A stretch of 27,071 nt of DNA from positions 1 through 27,071 of the forward strand of contig VBHI01000070.1 in assembly GCA_005881495.1 (NCBI GenBank). Direction: 5' to 3'. The translations under genes and the position numbers were made by a program. The DNA comes from Chloroflexota bacterium (GTDB lineage Bacteria; Chloroflexota; Ktedonobacteria; Ktedonobacterales; Ktedonobacteraceae). This document shows positions 7,644 to 15,182 of the stretch, in pieces; the stretch's first letter is position 1, and the number at the start of each line of letters is the position of its first letter. The notes beneath the pieces are model-generated. The model saw nothing but the letters and a program-made list of their open reading frames with translations, did no database searches and was not told the DNA's origin.

Positions 7644-7999
7644 ATGAATGAGCATGCTGAACGACCACCGCCGAATGGCTGGTGGAAGGGGCACTGCTGC
7701 TCTGGCGTTTTGATTGGCAACCCGGTGGCATTCCCAGCGGTCTCAGTGTCATAGGCCATGATGACTTGGTTGGAACGTGTTGCATGCTCGCTTCCGATGA
7801 GCGGGGTGTTTCCAGGATCTTGCAGATGAGTCTAGAAGGCGGCGTGTGGAAGATGTGGAGAGATGCGCCGGAATTCTCACAACGCATGACTGGCACATTC
7901 AGCGATGATGGAAACACCATTACCTGTCAGTGGGAGTTGTCATATGATGGGTCACATTGGGAACAGGACCTGGATGTGACGTATACGAGAAAGCCATAA
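7644..7999 (+). pseudogene. DUF1579-like protein, internal deletion and frameshift
   Basis: The ATG at 7644 has a good AAGGAG site 7 nt upstream and begins MNEHAERPPPN, but its frame stops about 35 codons later. Another frame, open after a TGA at 7658-7660, then reads TAEWLVEGALLLWRFDW and continues to TFSDDGNTITCQWELSYDG and DLDVTYTRKP at 7999. The second part matches the C-terminal two-thirds of DUF1579-like proteins (lipocalin-like, unknown function), which normally have about 150 residues. The expected first strands between the two pieces are missing. The simplest reading is a deletion of roughly 30-40 codons at about 7665 that also changed frame. An alternative GTG start at 7682 has no ribosome binding site, so a functional short protein is unlikely. 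Confidence 0.6.
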
Positions 8000-8193
8000 A
8001 AGGGGTCTGCGAGACGAGGTCTTCCAGAAGGACGAAAATAGGGAGAAACACTCTGCGATGAGCATGGGCTTGATGGTCGGGTGGAGGTGGATGTGTTCTC
8101 GATGTGACGTGAGGCGCGCGAGACGCGCGTAGACCCTCTTCCTCTCGCAAGAAACCAACGATTTCGCTACTCTTCAATATACCTCAAAAAACG

Positions 8194-8228
8194 GTCCAGC
8201 CTGTTGAAAAAGTCCTTGCTGAGCTTAC
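8194..8228 (+). repeat. left inverted repeat of the IS1182 element
   Basis: 35 bp, perfectly inverted at 13453-13487. The segment CCTGTTGAAAAAGTCC is typical of IS1182 ends. Confidence 0.92.
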
Positions 8229-8375
8229 GAATGTATGAGTTTAGTGGGTAATGCTTTCCTTAATGGAGAAATACGAGTAAAAATGATGGAAAGAAGATAT
8301 ATATAAGAAAAGTGGAAAGATGAGGTTGACAAAGGTGGAAGGGTGTCGTGCAATGGAGCAGGAGGAACAACGACA

Positions 8376-10106
8376 ATGATGGGTTTAAAAGAGCGGGCGT
8401 TTGCCCCAAAAGTCTCAGTGTCTTTGGAGGAATTGGTTCCCCAGGAGCATTTTTACCGCCATGTACAAAAAGTCTTGGATCTCTCGTTTGTGCATGATCT
8501 GGTTCGCGAGCGCTATGCAGTTGCCGGACGCCCGTCTATTGACCCGGTGGTGTTTTTCAAACTGCAACTCGTCATGTTTTTTGAAGATATCCGCTCCGAA
8601 CGCTTGCTCATGCGTCAAGTAGCAGATCGGCTCAGTGTGCGATGGCACCTGGGATATGATTTAGATGAGCCATTGCCTGATCATTCAACGCTGAGCAAAA
8701 TTCGCCTACGCTATGGTCTCTCGGTGTTTCGACGCTTCTTCGAGGCCATCGTCGAACAGTGTCGGGAGGCCAAGTTGGTGTGGGGTAAGGAACTGTACTT
8801 CGACTCCACTCAAGTGAATGCCAATGCCGATCTGGATTCGCTCACGCCCCGTTTTGCCGTCGAGGCACGAGAGGCTATTCAGGAGCATCTCGCCGCACTT
8901 TTTGCGGGAGAAGAAGCCAAGCAGGAGAACGCGAAAGCAAGTAACATCAGCGACGGCCCGCTTGCCGAATGTCTGCCAGCAGACACCTCTTCTCCATCAC
9001 TCACGACTCTCCCTACCGTCAGTACCGCTGCGCTGCAAGAGGAACTTGCAGCGCACAATGCTGCTCGACATGATTGGATCGAGCAGGAAGGTCGGCAACA
9101 GCGAGAAGTGTCAGGCCAATACCAACGTACTGCTGATCTGAGAATAAGTACCACCGACCCTGACGCCACACCGATGCGTCTCAAGGGGGGAGGAGTTCAT
9201 CTCGGTTACCATACCCACTACGTCGTGGATGGGGGCAAAAGTCGGATGATCCTGGCAGTACTGGTCGTGCCAGGGGAGGTGATGGACAATCAGCCTATGC
9301 TCGATTTACTCTGGCATGTGTACTTTCGCTGGAGAGTACGGCCTCAACAGGTCACAGGCGATACCAAGTATGGAACCATCGAGATTATCAAAGCCATCGA
9401 AGAGGCACACATTCGGGCTTACGTTCCCTTGCCAGATTGGGAGCATATGACGCCCTATTATGGACCCGCTCAATTTACGTATGATGCCGCTCATGATCTC
9501 TATCATTGCCCTCAGGGGCACCCACTGCGTCCGTTTCGTAGAGAGCTGAAAGCGGAAAAAGTGGAGTATCGTGCAGACCCAGCCACCTGCAATGCCTGTC
9601 CAGTCAAAGCGCAGTGTACGGAAAGTGACCACGGTCGGCAGCTGCATCGTTCTTTTTCCGCCGCTTACGTGGAACGTGTGAAGGGCTATCACCAGACTTT
9701 CGCCTATCAGAAGGCCATGAACAAGCGCAAAGTGTGGGTCGAACCGCTCTTCGGAGAGGCCAAAGAATGGCATGGGATGCGACGTTTTCGCTTGCGGCGG
9801 CTCTGGCGCGTCAATTGTGAAGCTCTGGTGACTGCTTCTGGACAGAATCTCAAACGTTTGTTGCGAAAGCGAGGTTGGGGACGGCGTCCGTTTCCCACAG
9901 AGGCGGTGGCGGCGATGCCACCTGCAAGCTCGCAGGCAGATGGGCCTGCAAGACACGACCTGCTAAAAAGCCAGAGACTGAGCATCGCCGTGGCCTCTCT
10001 GGCCTCATATGGTGCCACTACCCTCTTCTTTGCGATCCAGATCAACCCCTTTTATTGTTTTATCACTGTTATACATCATTTTATGCTTTTAACTATTGAC
10101 GTTTAG
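8376..10106 (+). CDS. IS1182-family transposase (3' end altered by insertion)
   Basis: DDE transposase, 576 residues from the ATG at 8376, which follows GGAGGA. The frame extends to a GTG at 8343, but 8376 fits the ribosome binding site and the usual MMGLKERAF start. The N-terminal DUF772-type domain is at 10-110. Catalytic residues are Asp143 (YFDSTQVNAN), Asp329 (TGDTKYG) and Glu461 (EPLFGEAKEWHGMRRFRLRR). A Cys cluster (CPQGH, CNACPVKAQC) precedes the Glu, as in the family. The conserved core is complete, but the last 6-8 codons and the TAG stop (in GTTTAG) come from the left end of the inserted IS701-like element. Without it, the frame can be followed across the junction to a TAG about 11 codons further at about 13390. 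The enzyme may still be active, but its own right end is now 3.4 kb away. Confidence 0.92.
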   Translation: MMGLKERAFAPKVSVSLEELVPQEHFYRHVQKVLDLSFVHDLVRERYAVAGRPSIDPVVFFKLQLVMFFEDIRSERLLMRQVADRLSVRWHLGYDLDEPLPDHSTLSKIRLRYGLSVFRRFFEAIVEQCREAKLVWGKELYFDSTQVNANADLDSLTPRFAVEAREAIQEHLAALFAGEEAKQENAKASNISDGPLAECLPADTSSPSLTTLPTVSTAALQEELAAHNAARHDWIEQEGRQQREVSGQYQRTADLRISTTDPDATPMRLKGGGVHLGYHTHYVVDGGKSRMILAVLVVPGEVMDNQPMLDLLWHVYFRWRVRPQQVTGDTKYGTIEIIKAIEEAHIRAYVPLPDWEHMTPYYGPAQFTYDAAHDLYHCPQGHPLRPFRRELKAEKVEYRADPATCNACPVKAQCTESDHGRQLHRSFSAAYVERVKGYHQTFAYQKAMNKRKVWVEPLFGEAKEWHGMRRFRLRRLWRVNCEALVTASGQNLKRLLRKRGWGRRPFPTEAVAAMPPASSQADGPARHDLLKSQRLSIAVASLASYGATTLFFAIQINPFYCFITVIHHFMLLTIDV

Positions 10107-10112
10107 ACTAAT
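10101..10112 (+). repeat. inverted repeat core, left end of IS701-like element
   Basis: GTTTAGACTAAT, exact inverse of 11589-11600. It also supplies the stop codon (TAG, 10104-10106) of the IS1182 transposase. Confidence 0.8.
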
Positions 10113-10177
10113 GATGACCTAGCCGACTCCCTCTGAGAAGTCGGAATGGATGACCAATGAGATCGATTTCGATGCCA

Positions 10178-11505
10178 TCAGGCCCGTTTGCGCTGCGTTT
10201 TGGGCACCGCTTTGGGTTTGCGCACCACCAGAAAGCGTGGTGCGGGTGTTCTTACCCTGCCTTTGGGCCATCCGGGCGATTTACCACGCGGTTTGGGCGG
10301 CTCGGCCGGTGTGCCAAGCTGCACCAAAATGCTGGGCATCACGCGACGCACTTGTCGCGGCGTGACCGCGCGCTGTGTGCTTTCCCACGGACGCAGGACA
10401 GCCTGGCCGAGATGTTTGGCCACCAGCAATTGATTGCAGGCACACGCCACGATCCAACTCCAGCGTTCCACTTGTTCAGGTGTGCGCAGGTGTGCCTGGG
10501 TCCAGAGCAAATCTTGCGGTGCCGAAAGCGATAGCCATGCTCTTGCGAGAACCGCTTGCGATACCAGGTGCGCACCTGCTCCAACGGGATGTCCTCTTGG
10601 CCGGTCCAGATGAACCAACTTTCGCGTGGGTCGCGTTTGCTATCACGGGCGGCTTCCCGTTGCATGCGGATCACACTGACTTCGACCTCAGGCGCCTCCC
10701 GAAAATGCCGGTGTTTCCAACAGGAGACCACCACCCGCTTGCCGTGCTCATCGACCCCTTCCCATTCGGCAGCGGCAGGTCCATAGGTCTCGGGGCGTGT
10801 CCCCTGAAAGAGCGGGCCATGTTTGCAGGGCGCGCCGCGTTGCTTCTCCTTTCGTGGGGGCGCAGCCCGATACAACTTGCGGTTGCGCTTCAGCCGGATC
10901 AGCGCCTGGCAGCCCAGTTCGTGACAGGCATGCACAAAGCTGGCGGTGGCGTACCAGCGATCCGAAAGCCTGATGACCGGACGCCCTCGCACCTGGGGCA
11001 GCACCGCGCGCAGTTGCTCGATGCCCACTTCGATCGCCGTTTGCTCGCTCCCAATGCGCCGTTGCTCCAAGATGCCGACCCAACTACTGGGCTGCTCGGG
11101 CAAGAGCATCAGTGTCGAAAACTGCCAGCCCACGCTGACTGGTTTGGTCGCATGGGGCATATTCGGCATAGAGATCATGCCACGATCCCGGCTGCTTTCT
11201 GCCTCCAGACGTTGCATGCTGAGACTCACAATGCCCAACCAGATCGGCTCGTCTGTCGGTTGGTTCTCAAGCAAGGCCTGCACGAAGACCTCGCGCAAGC
11301 GCTCCACGTTGATGCGCCCATCTTGCAGCGCTTCGTAGACGCTGGGAAAGCTCCGCTCGAAGAAGGCCGACAGCGACAATTCGGGCAGACTGCGCGCTTG
11401 CGACTCGCTGAGGAGCGCATCGCTCAAAGTGAACAGCGCATCCCGACTGCGCTCAAAGCAGCCATACATCTGCTGACGCAGATGATCCAATGTGTTAAAG
11501 TGCAT
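10178..11505 (-). pseudogene. IS701-like transposase, frameshifted
   Basis: Two overlapping minus-strand frames together make one DDE transposase of about 442 residues. The first (11505 down to about 10524) carries the N-terminal domain and motifs KPVSVGWQFSTLMLLPEQPS, RLSDRWYATASF (Asp182) and SQEHGYRF (Glu322). The second (from about 10520 to 10178) continues with QDLLWTQAHLRTPEQVERW and the C-terminal tail. The rest of the first frame after the shift is unlike the family. The junction fits loss of one base near 10520-10530; no slippery heptamer is evident. The position of the first catalytic Asp reads GIVSLS, so this residue may be lost too. The start has AAGGAG 10 nt upstream. Inactive transposase likely. 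Confidence 0.8.
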
Positions 11506-11596
11506 CTGAGTAATGCTCCTTGGTTTTGTTTTTCAGAACATTACTCTTTTAGGCATGCCTCCGCAAGGGGGCTTACCTTTTGGCTTCAATTAGTCT

Positions 11597-11602
11597 AAAC
11601 AC
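11597..11602. repeat. target-site duplication of the IS1634 element (left copy)
   Basis: AAACAC, repeated at 13341-13346 directly after the right inverted repeat. Its first four bases are the end of the IS701-like inverted repeat. Confidence 0.85.
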
Positions 11603-13340
11603 CCCACATTCCGCAGTTTGATTGACAGGGTTTGCAGAATTTGCTAGCGTAGAGCCTACTGTAGAGGAAGGCTCGAGATGCTATTAGAGGAAAGCTACAT
11701 CAATGAACGGCTGGATCATCTGGGGATCGTAGCAGGAGTGTGCCAAGAGATCGGACTGGCCAGCTGGCTGGATGCTCAAGAGCCCGGCAATCGCCAACAG
11801 GTGAGTGTGGGAACGGCGACGGTGGCAATGGTGCTCAACGGGTTAGGGTTCAGCAATCGGCAGTTGTATTTGGTACCGCAGTTCTTCGCCAACAAGCCTG
11901 TTGAGCATTTGCTGGGCGCGGGAATCACGGCGGAGATGCTCAACGATGATTGTTTAGGGCGGACGCTGGATTGGTTGTACGCGCACGATCTCACCAAGCT
12001 GTTTGCCGGGATTGCGAGTCAAGCCCGCCGCACCTTTGGGATCAAAGCCGAGCAGGTGCATGTCGATACCACCTCGTTCTCGGTGAGTGGAGACTACGCC
12101 AGAGCGGAGGGGATAGCAGCAGAGCCAGCCGTGATCGCCATCACCTATGGGTATTCGCGCGATCATCGTGACGATCTCAAGCAGTGGATGTTGGCTCTGG
12201 CAACCACCCATGATGGGGATGTTCCGCTGTTCCTGCAGCCGCTCAATGGCAACAGCAGTGACAAGGTGAGCTTGCTGGCAGTGATCACTGCCATTCAAGC
12301 GCAATTGCGCGAAGCGGATGGAGAAGCCAGTGTGTATGTGGCTGATAACGGGATCTACAGTGAGTCGAATATGAGGCAACTGAACCAGGCTGGAGTGAAG
12401 TGGGTCAGCCGGGTCTCGGAGACCTTGACCGAGGCGAAAACGCTCCTGCAGGAAGGCAGCGAGACCTGGCAGCAGTCCGAAGATGGCACCATGCACTGGT
12501 TCACGTGCGACATGGCCCTGCCGCAGGGCAGCGAACACTGGGTCGTCGTGCGCACGCAAGCTTCTCTCCAACGGGCCCAGCAGACGGTGCAGCGACAGGT
12601 GAGCAAAGCTCAGACCACCTGGGAGCAAAAGTGCTGGCATCTCTCCAATCGGCGCTTTGCCTGTGAAGCTGACGCGCGAGCCGCTGTGGAACGGGAACTG
12701 AAGGGCAAACCCGTTTGGCTGGAGGTGCACAGTGACCTGGTGGCTCATCCGCAGTATGCGGGCAAGGGGCGTCCACGCAAAGACACCAGCCCAACGAGCC
12801 ATCAGTGGCAGGTGGCAACCACAGTCACCGTCAATCAGGAGCAGGTCGAGCAGGAAGCCTTGCGCAAAGCGTGCTGGATCGTCGGCACCAACGTCCTGGA
12901 CCCAGCTGCCCTCTCCGACCAGCAACTCGTAACGACCTACACAGACCAAGGCGGCGTGGAGCGGGGCTTTCGCTTTTTGAAAGATCCGCTCTTTCTGGCT
13001 TCCTCCGTCTTTGTGAAAAAGCCGGAGCGCGTCATGGCGCTGAGCTTCATCATGGTTCTTTGCCTGCTGATTTATCGCTTAGCCGAGTTTCGGCTCCGCT
13101 CCCGCTTGGCTGAGACTCAGCAGGCGATCCCTGATCAAGTGCAGAAGCCCACGGCGCGCCCAACGATGCGTTGGGTCTTTCAATGTTTTGAGGGCATTGA
13201 GTTGCTCCATGTGCAAACTACTGCAACTTCGCTCGTCCTCGTATTACGCCTGCAACCCGTCCATCGGCTGATCCTAACTCTTTTAGGGCCGCTTTATGAA
13301 AAAATCTATTATCCCTCTGGCTGAAACTGCGGAATGTGGG
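11603..13340 (+). mobile_element. IS1634-family insertion sequence, apparently complete
   Basis: 1738 bp with perfect 17-bp inverted repeats CCCACATTCCGCAGTTT (11603-11619 and 13324-13340), a single intact transposase gene, and a perfect 6-bp direct repeat AAACAC on both sides (11597-11602, 13341-13346). Size, single long gene and 5-6-bp target duplication all fit IS1634. The target was the right end of the IS701-like element, so this is the youngest of the three insertions. Confidence 0.93.
11678..13324 (+). CDS. IS1634-family transposase
   Basis: A 548-residue DDE transposase of the IS4/IS1634 group, with normal length. Catalytic residues are Asp130 (VHVDTTSFSVSGDY), Asp223 (VYVADNGIYSESNM, with the following Asn-Gly-Ile-Tyr typical of the family) and Glu428 (TDQGGVERGFRFLKDP, the Y-(2)-R-(3)-E-(6)-K-like signature region). 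A long insertion of beta-rich character lies between the second Asp and the Glu, as in IS4 relatives. The ATG at 11678 follows GAGGAAGG by 7 nt. The TGA stop touches the right inverted repeat, leaving no spare sequence. There are no frameshifts, and the flanking repeats are perfect, so the element could still be mobile. Confidence 0.95.
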   Translation: MLLEESYINERLDHLGIVAGVCQEIGLASWLDAQEPGNRQQVSVGTATVAMVLNGLGFSNRQLYLVPQFFANKPVEHLLGAGITAEMLNDDCLGRTLDWLYAHDLTKLFAGIASQARRTFGIKAEQVHVDTTSFSVSGDYARAEGIAAEPAVIAITYGYSRDHRDDLKQWMLALATTHDGDVPLFLQPLNGNSSDKVSLLAVITAIQAQLREADGEASVYVADNGIYSESNMRQLNQAGVKWVSRVSETLTEAKTLLQEGSETWQQSEDGTMHWFTCDMALPQGSEHWVVVRTQASLQRAQQTVQRQVSKAQTTWEQKCWHLSNRRFACEADARAAVERELKGKPVWLEVHSDLVAHPQYAGKGRPRKDTSPTSHQWQVATTVTVNQEQVEQEALRKACWIVGTNVLDPAALSDQQLVTTYTDQGGVERGFRFLKDPLFLASSVFVKKPERVMALSFIMVLCLLIYRLAEFRLRSRLAETQQAIPDQVQKPTARPTMRWVFQCFEGIELLHVQTTATSLVLVLRLQPVHRLILTLLGPLYEKIYYPSG

Positions 13341-13346
13341 AAACAC
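13341..13346. repeat. target-site duplication of the IS1634 element (right copy)
   Basis: AAACAC, identical to 11597-11602. Confidence 0.85.
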
Positions 13347-13452
13347 CAATAACTAAATTTAATATATTTCCTATGATTAATGTATCTTAGCGTTCTACTC
13401 TTATTTCCCTTCTCACAGAAAGCTCTGCACTATCAATCTCATGCATTCCCTT

Positions 13453-13487
13453 GTAAGCTCAGCAAGGACTTTTTCAACAGGCTGGAC
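13453..13487 (-). repeat. right inverted repeat of the IS1182 element
   Basis: 35 bp, exact reverse complement of 8194-8228. It marks the far end of the composite nest. Confidence 0.92.
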
Positions 13488-13951
13488 AGTAAGTGACACA
13501 AACGGTGGGGTTAGAATAACGAGGAATTCAGCAGTGCGCCAATTTATGCTCGCATAAAATCATGCACCACGAGATGAGGCTTCGGAGAGGGGCGCGTCAT
13601 TTTATGAACGAAACATCGATTGTTTTATCGCTTCTCGCCAGCGATGAATATATGAGGTAAAATGCCACGCCAGTTTACACGAGAGGTCACTTTGCTGAAA
13701 GCGCTTCCCAGGTTGATATGGACAAGTTATCTGGGAGAAAGGCGCCATGAATTAGGGTCTTACACAGCTCTTCTTTTCTTACCCAATGCGTGCCATCACG
13801 TTGATCATTTCCAGAGAAAACAAAATCGCCAAGGAAGATTGCTCGTGCAGCAATGTGGCGTTGGCTACAGCCCCTCTCATGCATGTGTGGGGGACGGCCT
13901 CCCTGCCGAAAGCAGGTAATGCTATAATAGGCACGCAGGAAGGAGGCAGGG
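13488..13951. other. intergenic region without a supportable gene
   Basis: Short frames on both strands (for example 13662-13919 plus and 13687-13884 minus) have no ribosome binding site or known motif. The only structures I see are a 16-bp palindrome TTTATGC-TC-GCATAAA (13543-13558) and the extended -10 promoter at 13920-13928. Confidence 0.5.
13920..13928 (+). promoter_or_regulatory. extended -10 promoter of the nucleotidyltransferase remnant
   Basis: TGCTATAAT, a TGn extended -10 box with perfect TATAAT, lies 23 nt before the ATG at 13952. There is no good -35 hexamer, which extended -10 promoters do not need. Confidence 0.5.
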
Positions 13952-14320
13952 ATGCAAGCACACGAGATCGAGCACTATCTGGCCGAGCTAGGAGCAGCAT
14001 TAGAGAGCCAGGGCATCAGCAAGCCCGTTCGCCTGCTCCTGATAGGAGGCGCCTACATGATGCTGCTGGCCAACGCACCACGAACCACCGATGATATTGA
14101 CATATGCTGGCTCGAAGAAGGCGAAGACTTCCACAAAGCTCGGTTGGCATTGCGAGACGCTGTCCAAGCCATTGCTAGGAGGTATACACTCCCACCCAAT
14201 TGGTTCAATTATCTCACACACCTGAAGCACAACAGGACGAAGCCGAAACCATCGCGACGGCCCTTGGGAACTTTAAGAACGCCTGGTATGATTATGCCAG
14301 GGACCACCGCGCCGCCTTAG
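13952..14320 (+). pseudogene. nucleotidyltransferase (DUF6036-like), N-terminal part only
   Basis: The ATG at 13952 follows AGGAGG. Residues 1-91 resemble DUF6036-type nucleotidyltransferases: VRLLLIGGAYMMLLANAPRT with the Gly32-Gly33 pair, then TTDDIDICWLEE with the metal-binding Asp48-x-Asp50 motif, and PPNWFNYLTHL. After about 14224 the frame gives Lys/Arg/Pro-rich residues with no family likeness and stops at 14320. The expected C-terminus (a PEAQQ-containing helix) is found in another frame directly afterwards, so an internal deletion with a frame change is likely. Intact members have roughly 180-220 residues. Members of this group often sit beside small HTH partners and have been proposed to act in toxin-antitoxin-like pairs; that role is not visible here. 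Confidence 0.6.
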
Positions 14321-14703
14321 TCAGTGACCCCTTGGGCAAGCCGGACCGGGACACTGAGCATACTTGCCATTGGGCAGCCTTTTGCGCGGCCTCGGTCGAG
14401 TTCCTCTGTGACCGCTATGGGGTAGTTTGCCCAGCGTGGGTGTTTGAACCTGCCTATACCCTCGCCACCCCCTGGTATGGGGACACCATCGTCAACCTGG
14501 CCGACGCTGTCGTCCTCCAGCATCGCAGGAAAACGACCCCAACCCCTTTTGCGCGGCGGAATGTCTTTTGTGGCAACCGACTCTATCAGAACAAGTATGA
14601 ACTGAACGAATGGCTCCAGGAAGCGCGCAGCAAAGGCATGAACGATCCGCGCGACATCTGGCACTATGCCCGGCAGAAAGAAACTGCTCTGCATGGCGCA
14701 TGA
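14212..14703 (+). pseudogene. C-terminal remnant of the nucleotidyltransferase fused to its neighbour gene
   Basis: The open frame starts without any usable ATG or GTG. Its first residues (about 14221-14270, PEAQQDEAETIATALGNF) look like the missing C-terminus of the upstream nucleotidyltransferase. It continues into about 140 residues of a different protein: YARDHRAALVSDP, then VCPAWVFEPAYTLATPWYGD and FARRNVFCGNRLYQNKYELN. I recognise the second part only as the kind of conserved hypothetical protein (AWVF-P...L-TPWY, RRNVF) found next to nucleotidyltransferases; function unknown. Its own start seems to have been lost when the two genes fused. The long open frame and even composition suggest recent damage. 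Confidence 0.5.
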
Positions 14704-15182
14704 TCTACCTCCCCTCGCCATTGCCTCGTCGATTGGTGGTGAGTCAATGCCCTCCATGGATCACTCGCCAAGATGTCCATTCGAGGTTGAAGAACGCAAA
14801 AAGTCAGCGAAACAAGAGATCTCTCGTCTGCTCAGAAGGCGAACCCACACTGTTGTCCATCCATACAGACAAGGACGTTGAGATAGCGGCACCGCTGCTG
14901 ACTCGCAAAGGAGCGGAAAAGCGCCTGATTGCCAGACGGCGAGCAGAGCAGGTGCAGACGGGATATACCTGGACAACAGACGGGGTGTACCTGGGTAATA
15001 GGCGGAAAAGCCGTCGTGAGCTGCGCCAACGGGACAAGTATGGCCATCTGCAGGCTGCTCAATCATCGAAAGCAGGCAGGAAAAAACGGAAGTAACGGCA
15101 AACAAGTTGGTGAGTGGACAACCTATGATCAAAATGGTAACGTATAGAAATTAACCCAGATGGCAAAGAAAGGAACAAAATC
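14704..15182 (+). pseudogene. decayed region ending in a YwqK/MORN-like remnant
   Basis: There is no intact gene. Several overlapping plus-strand frames are open in parts. The frame ending at 15147 finishes with [17 protein letters not shown], which matches the last repeat of YwqK/MORN-like proteins (repeats of the type NG-x-x-x-G-x-W-x-x-Y-x-x-x-G). About 40 codons earlier, in another frame, TTDGVYLGN (about 14973-15000) resembles the previous repeat (DG-x-Y-x-G-x-W). This fits a small MORN-like gene broken by frameshifts. The 5' part (14704-14900) shows nothing I recognise. Confidence 0.35.

Larger units (their letters stand above)
10088..13357. mobile_element. IS701-like element, split by the IS1634 element
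   Basis: Core inverted repeats GTTTAGACTAAT at 10101-10112 and 11589-11600 (12 of 12). When the IS1634 element and one AAACAC copy are removed, the similarity extends outward to 25 bp (21 matches; 10088-10112 against the rejoined right end to 13357). Limits are therefore uncertain: 10101-11600 for the core, up to 10088-13357 for the extended version. TTTAA at 10088-10092 and 13358-13362 is a possible target duplication. It carries one transposase gene on the minus strand. Confidence 0.65.
8194..13487. mobile_element. IS1182-family element, interrupted by two nested insertions
   Basis: Bounded by perfect 35-bp inverted repeats (8194-8228 and 13453-13487) starting GTCCAGCCTGTTGAAAAAGT. The left part holds an IS1182-type transposase gene. 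Between 10088 and 13357 the element is filled by an IS701-like element that itself contains an IS1634-type element. Without the inserts it would be about 2.0 kb, normal for IS1182. I see no clear target duplication at the outer ends. Confidence 0.88.

Noticed and set aside
8115..8129. CGCGCG-AGA-CGCGCG hairpin as a terminator
   Set aside because: Stem of only 6 bp and no T-run behind it on either strand.
8180..8193. Target-site duplication of the IS1182 element
   Set aside because: Flanks at 8193 and 13488 share no directly adjacent repeat; IS1182 insertions may give none or the flanks have changed.
10375..11598. A 407-codon plus-strand open frame
   Set aside because: It is antisense to the IS701-like transposase; the minus-strand product has clear DDE transposase motifs, and the plus frame has none and no ribosome binding site.
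11954..12949. A 331-codon minus-strand open frame
   Set aside because: Shadow of the IS1634 transposase, which has all catalytic residues on the plus strand.
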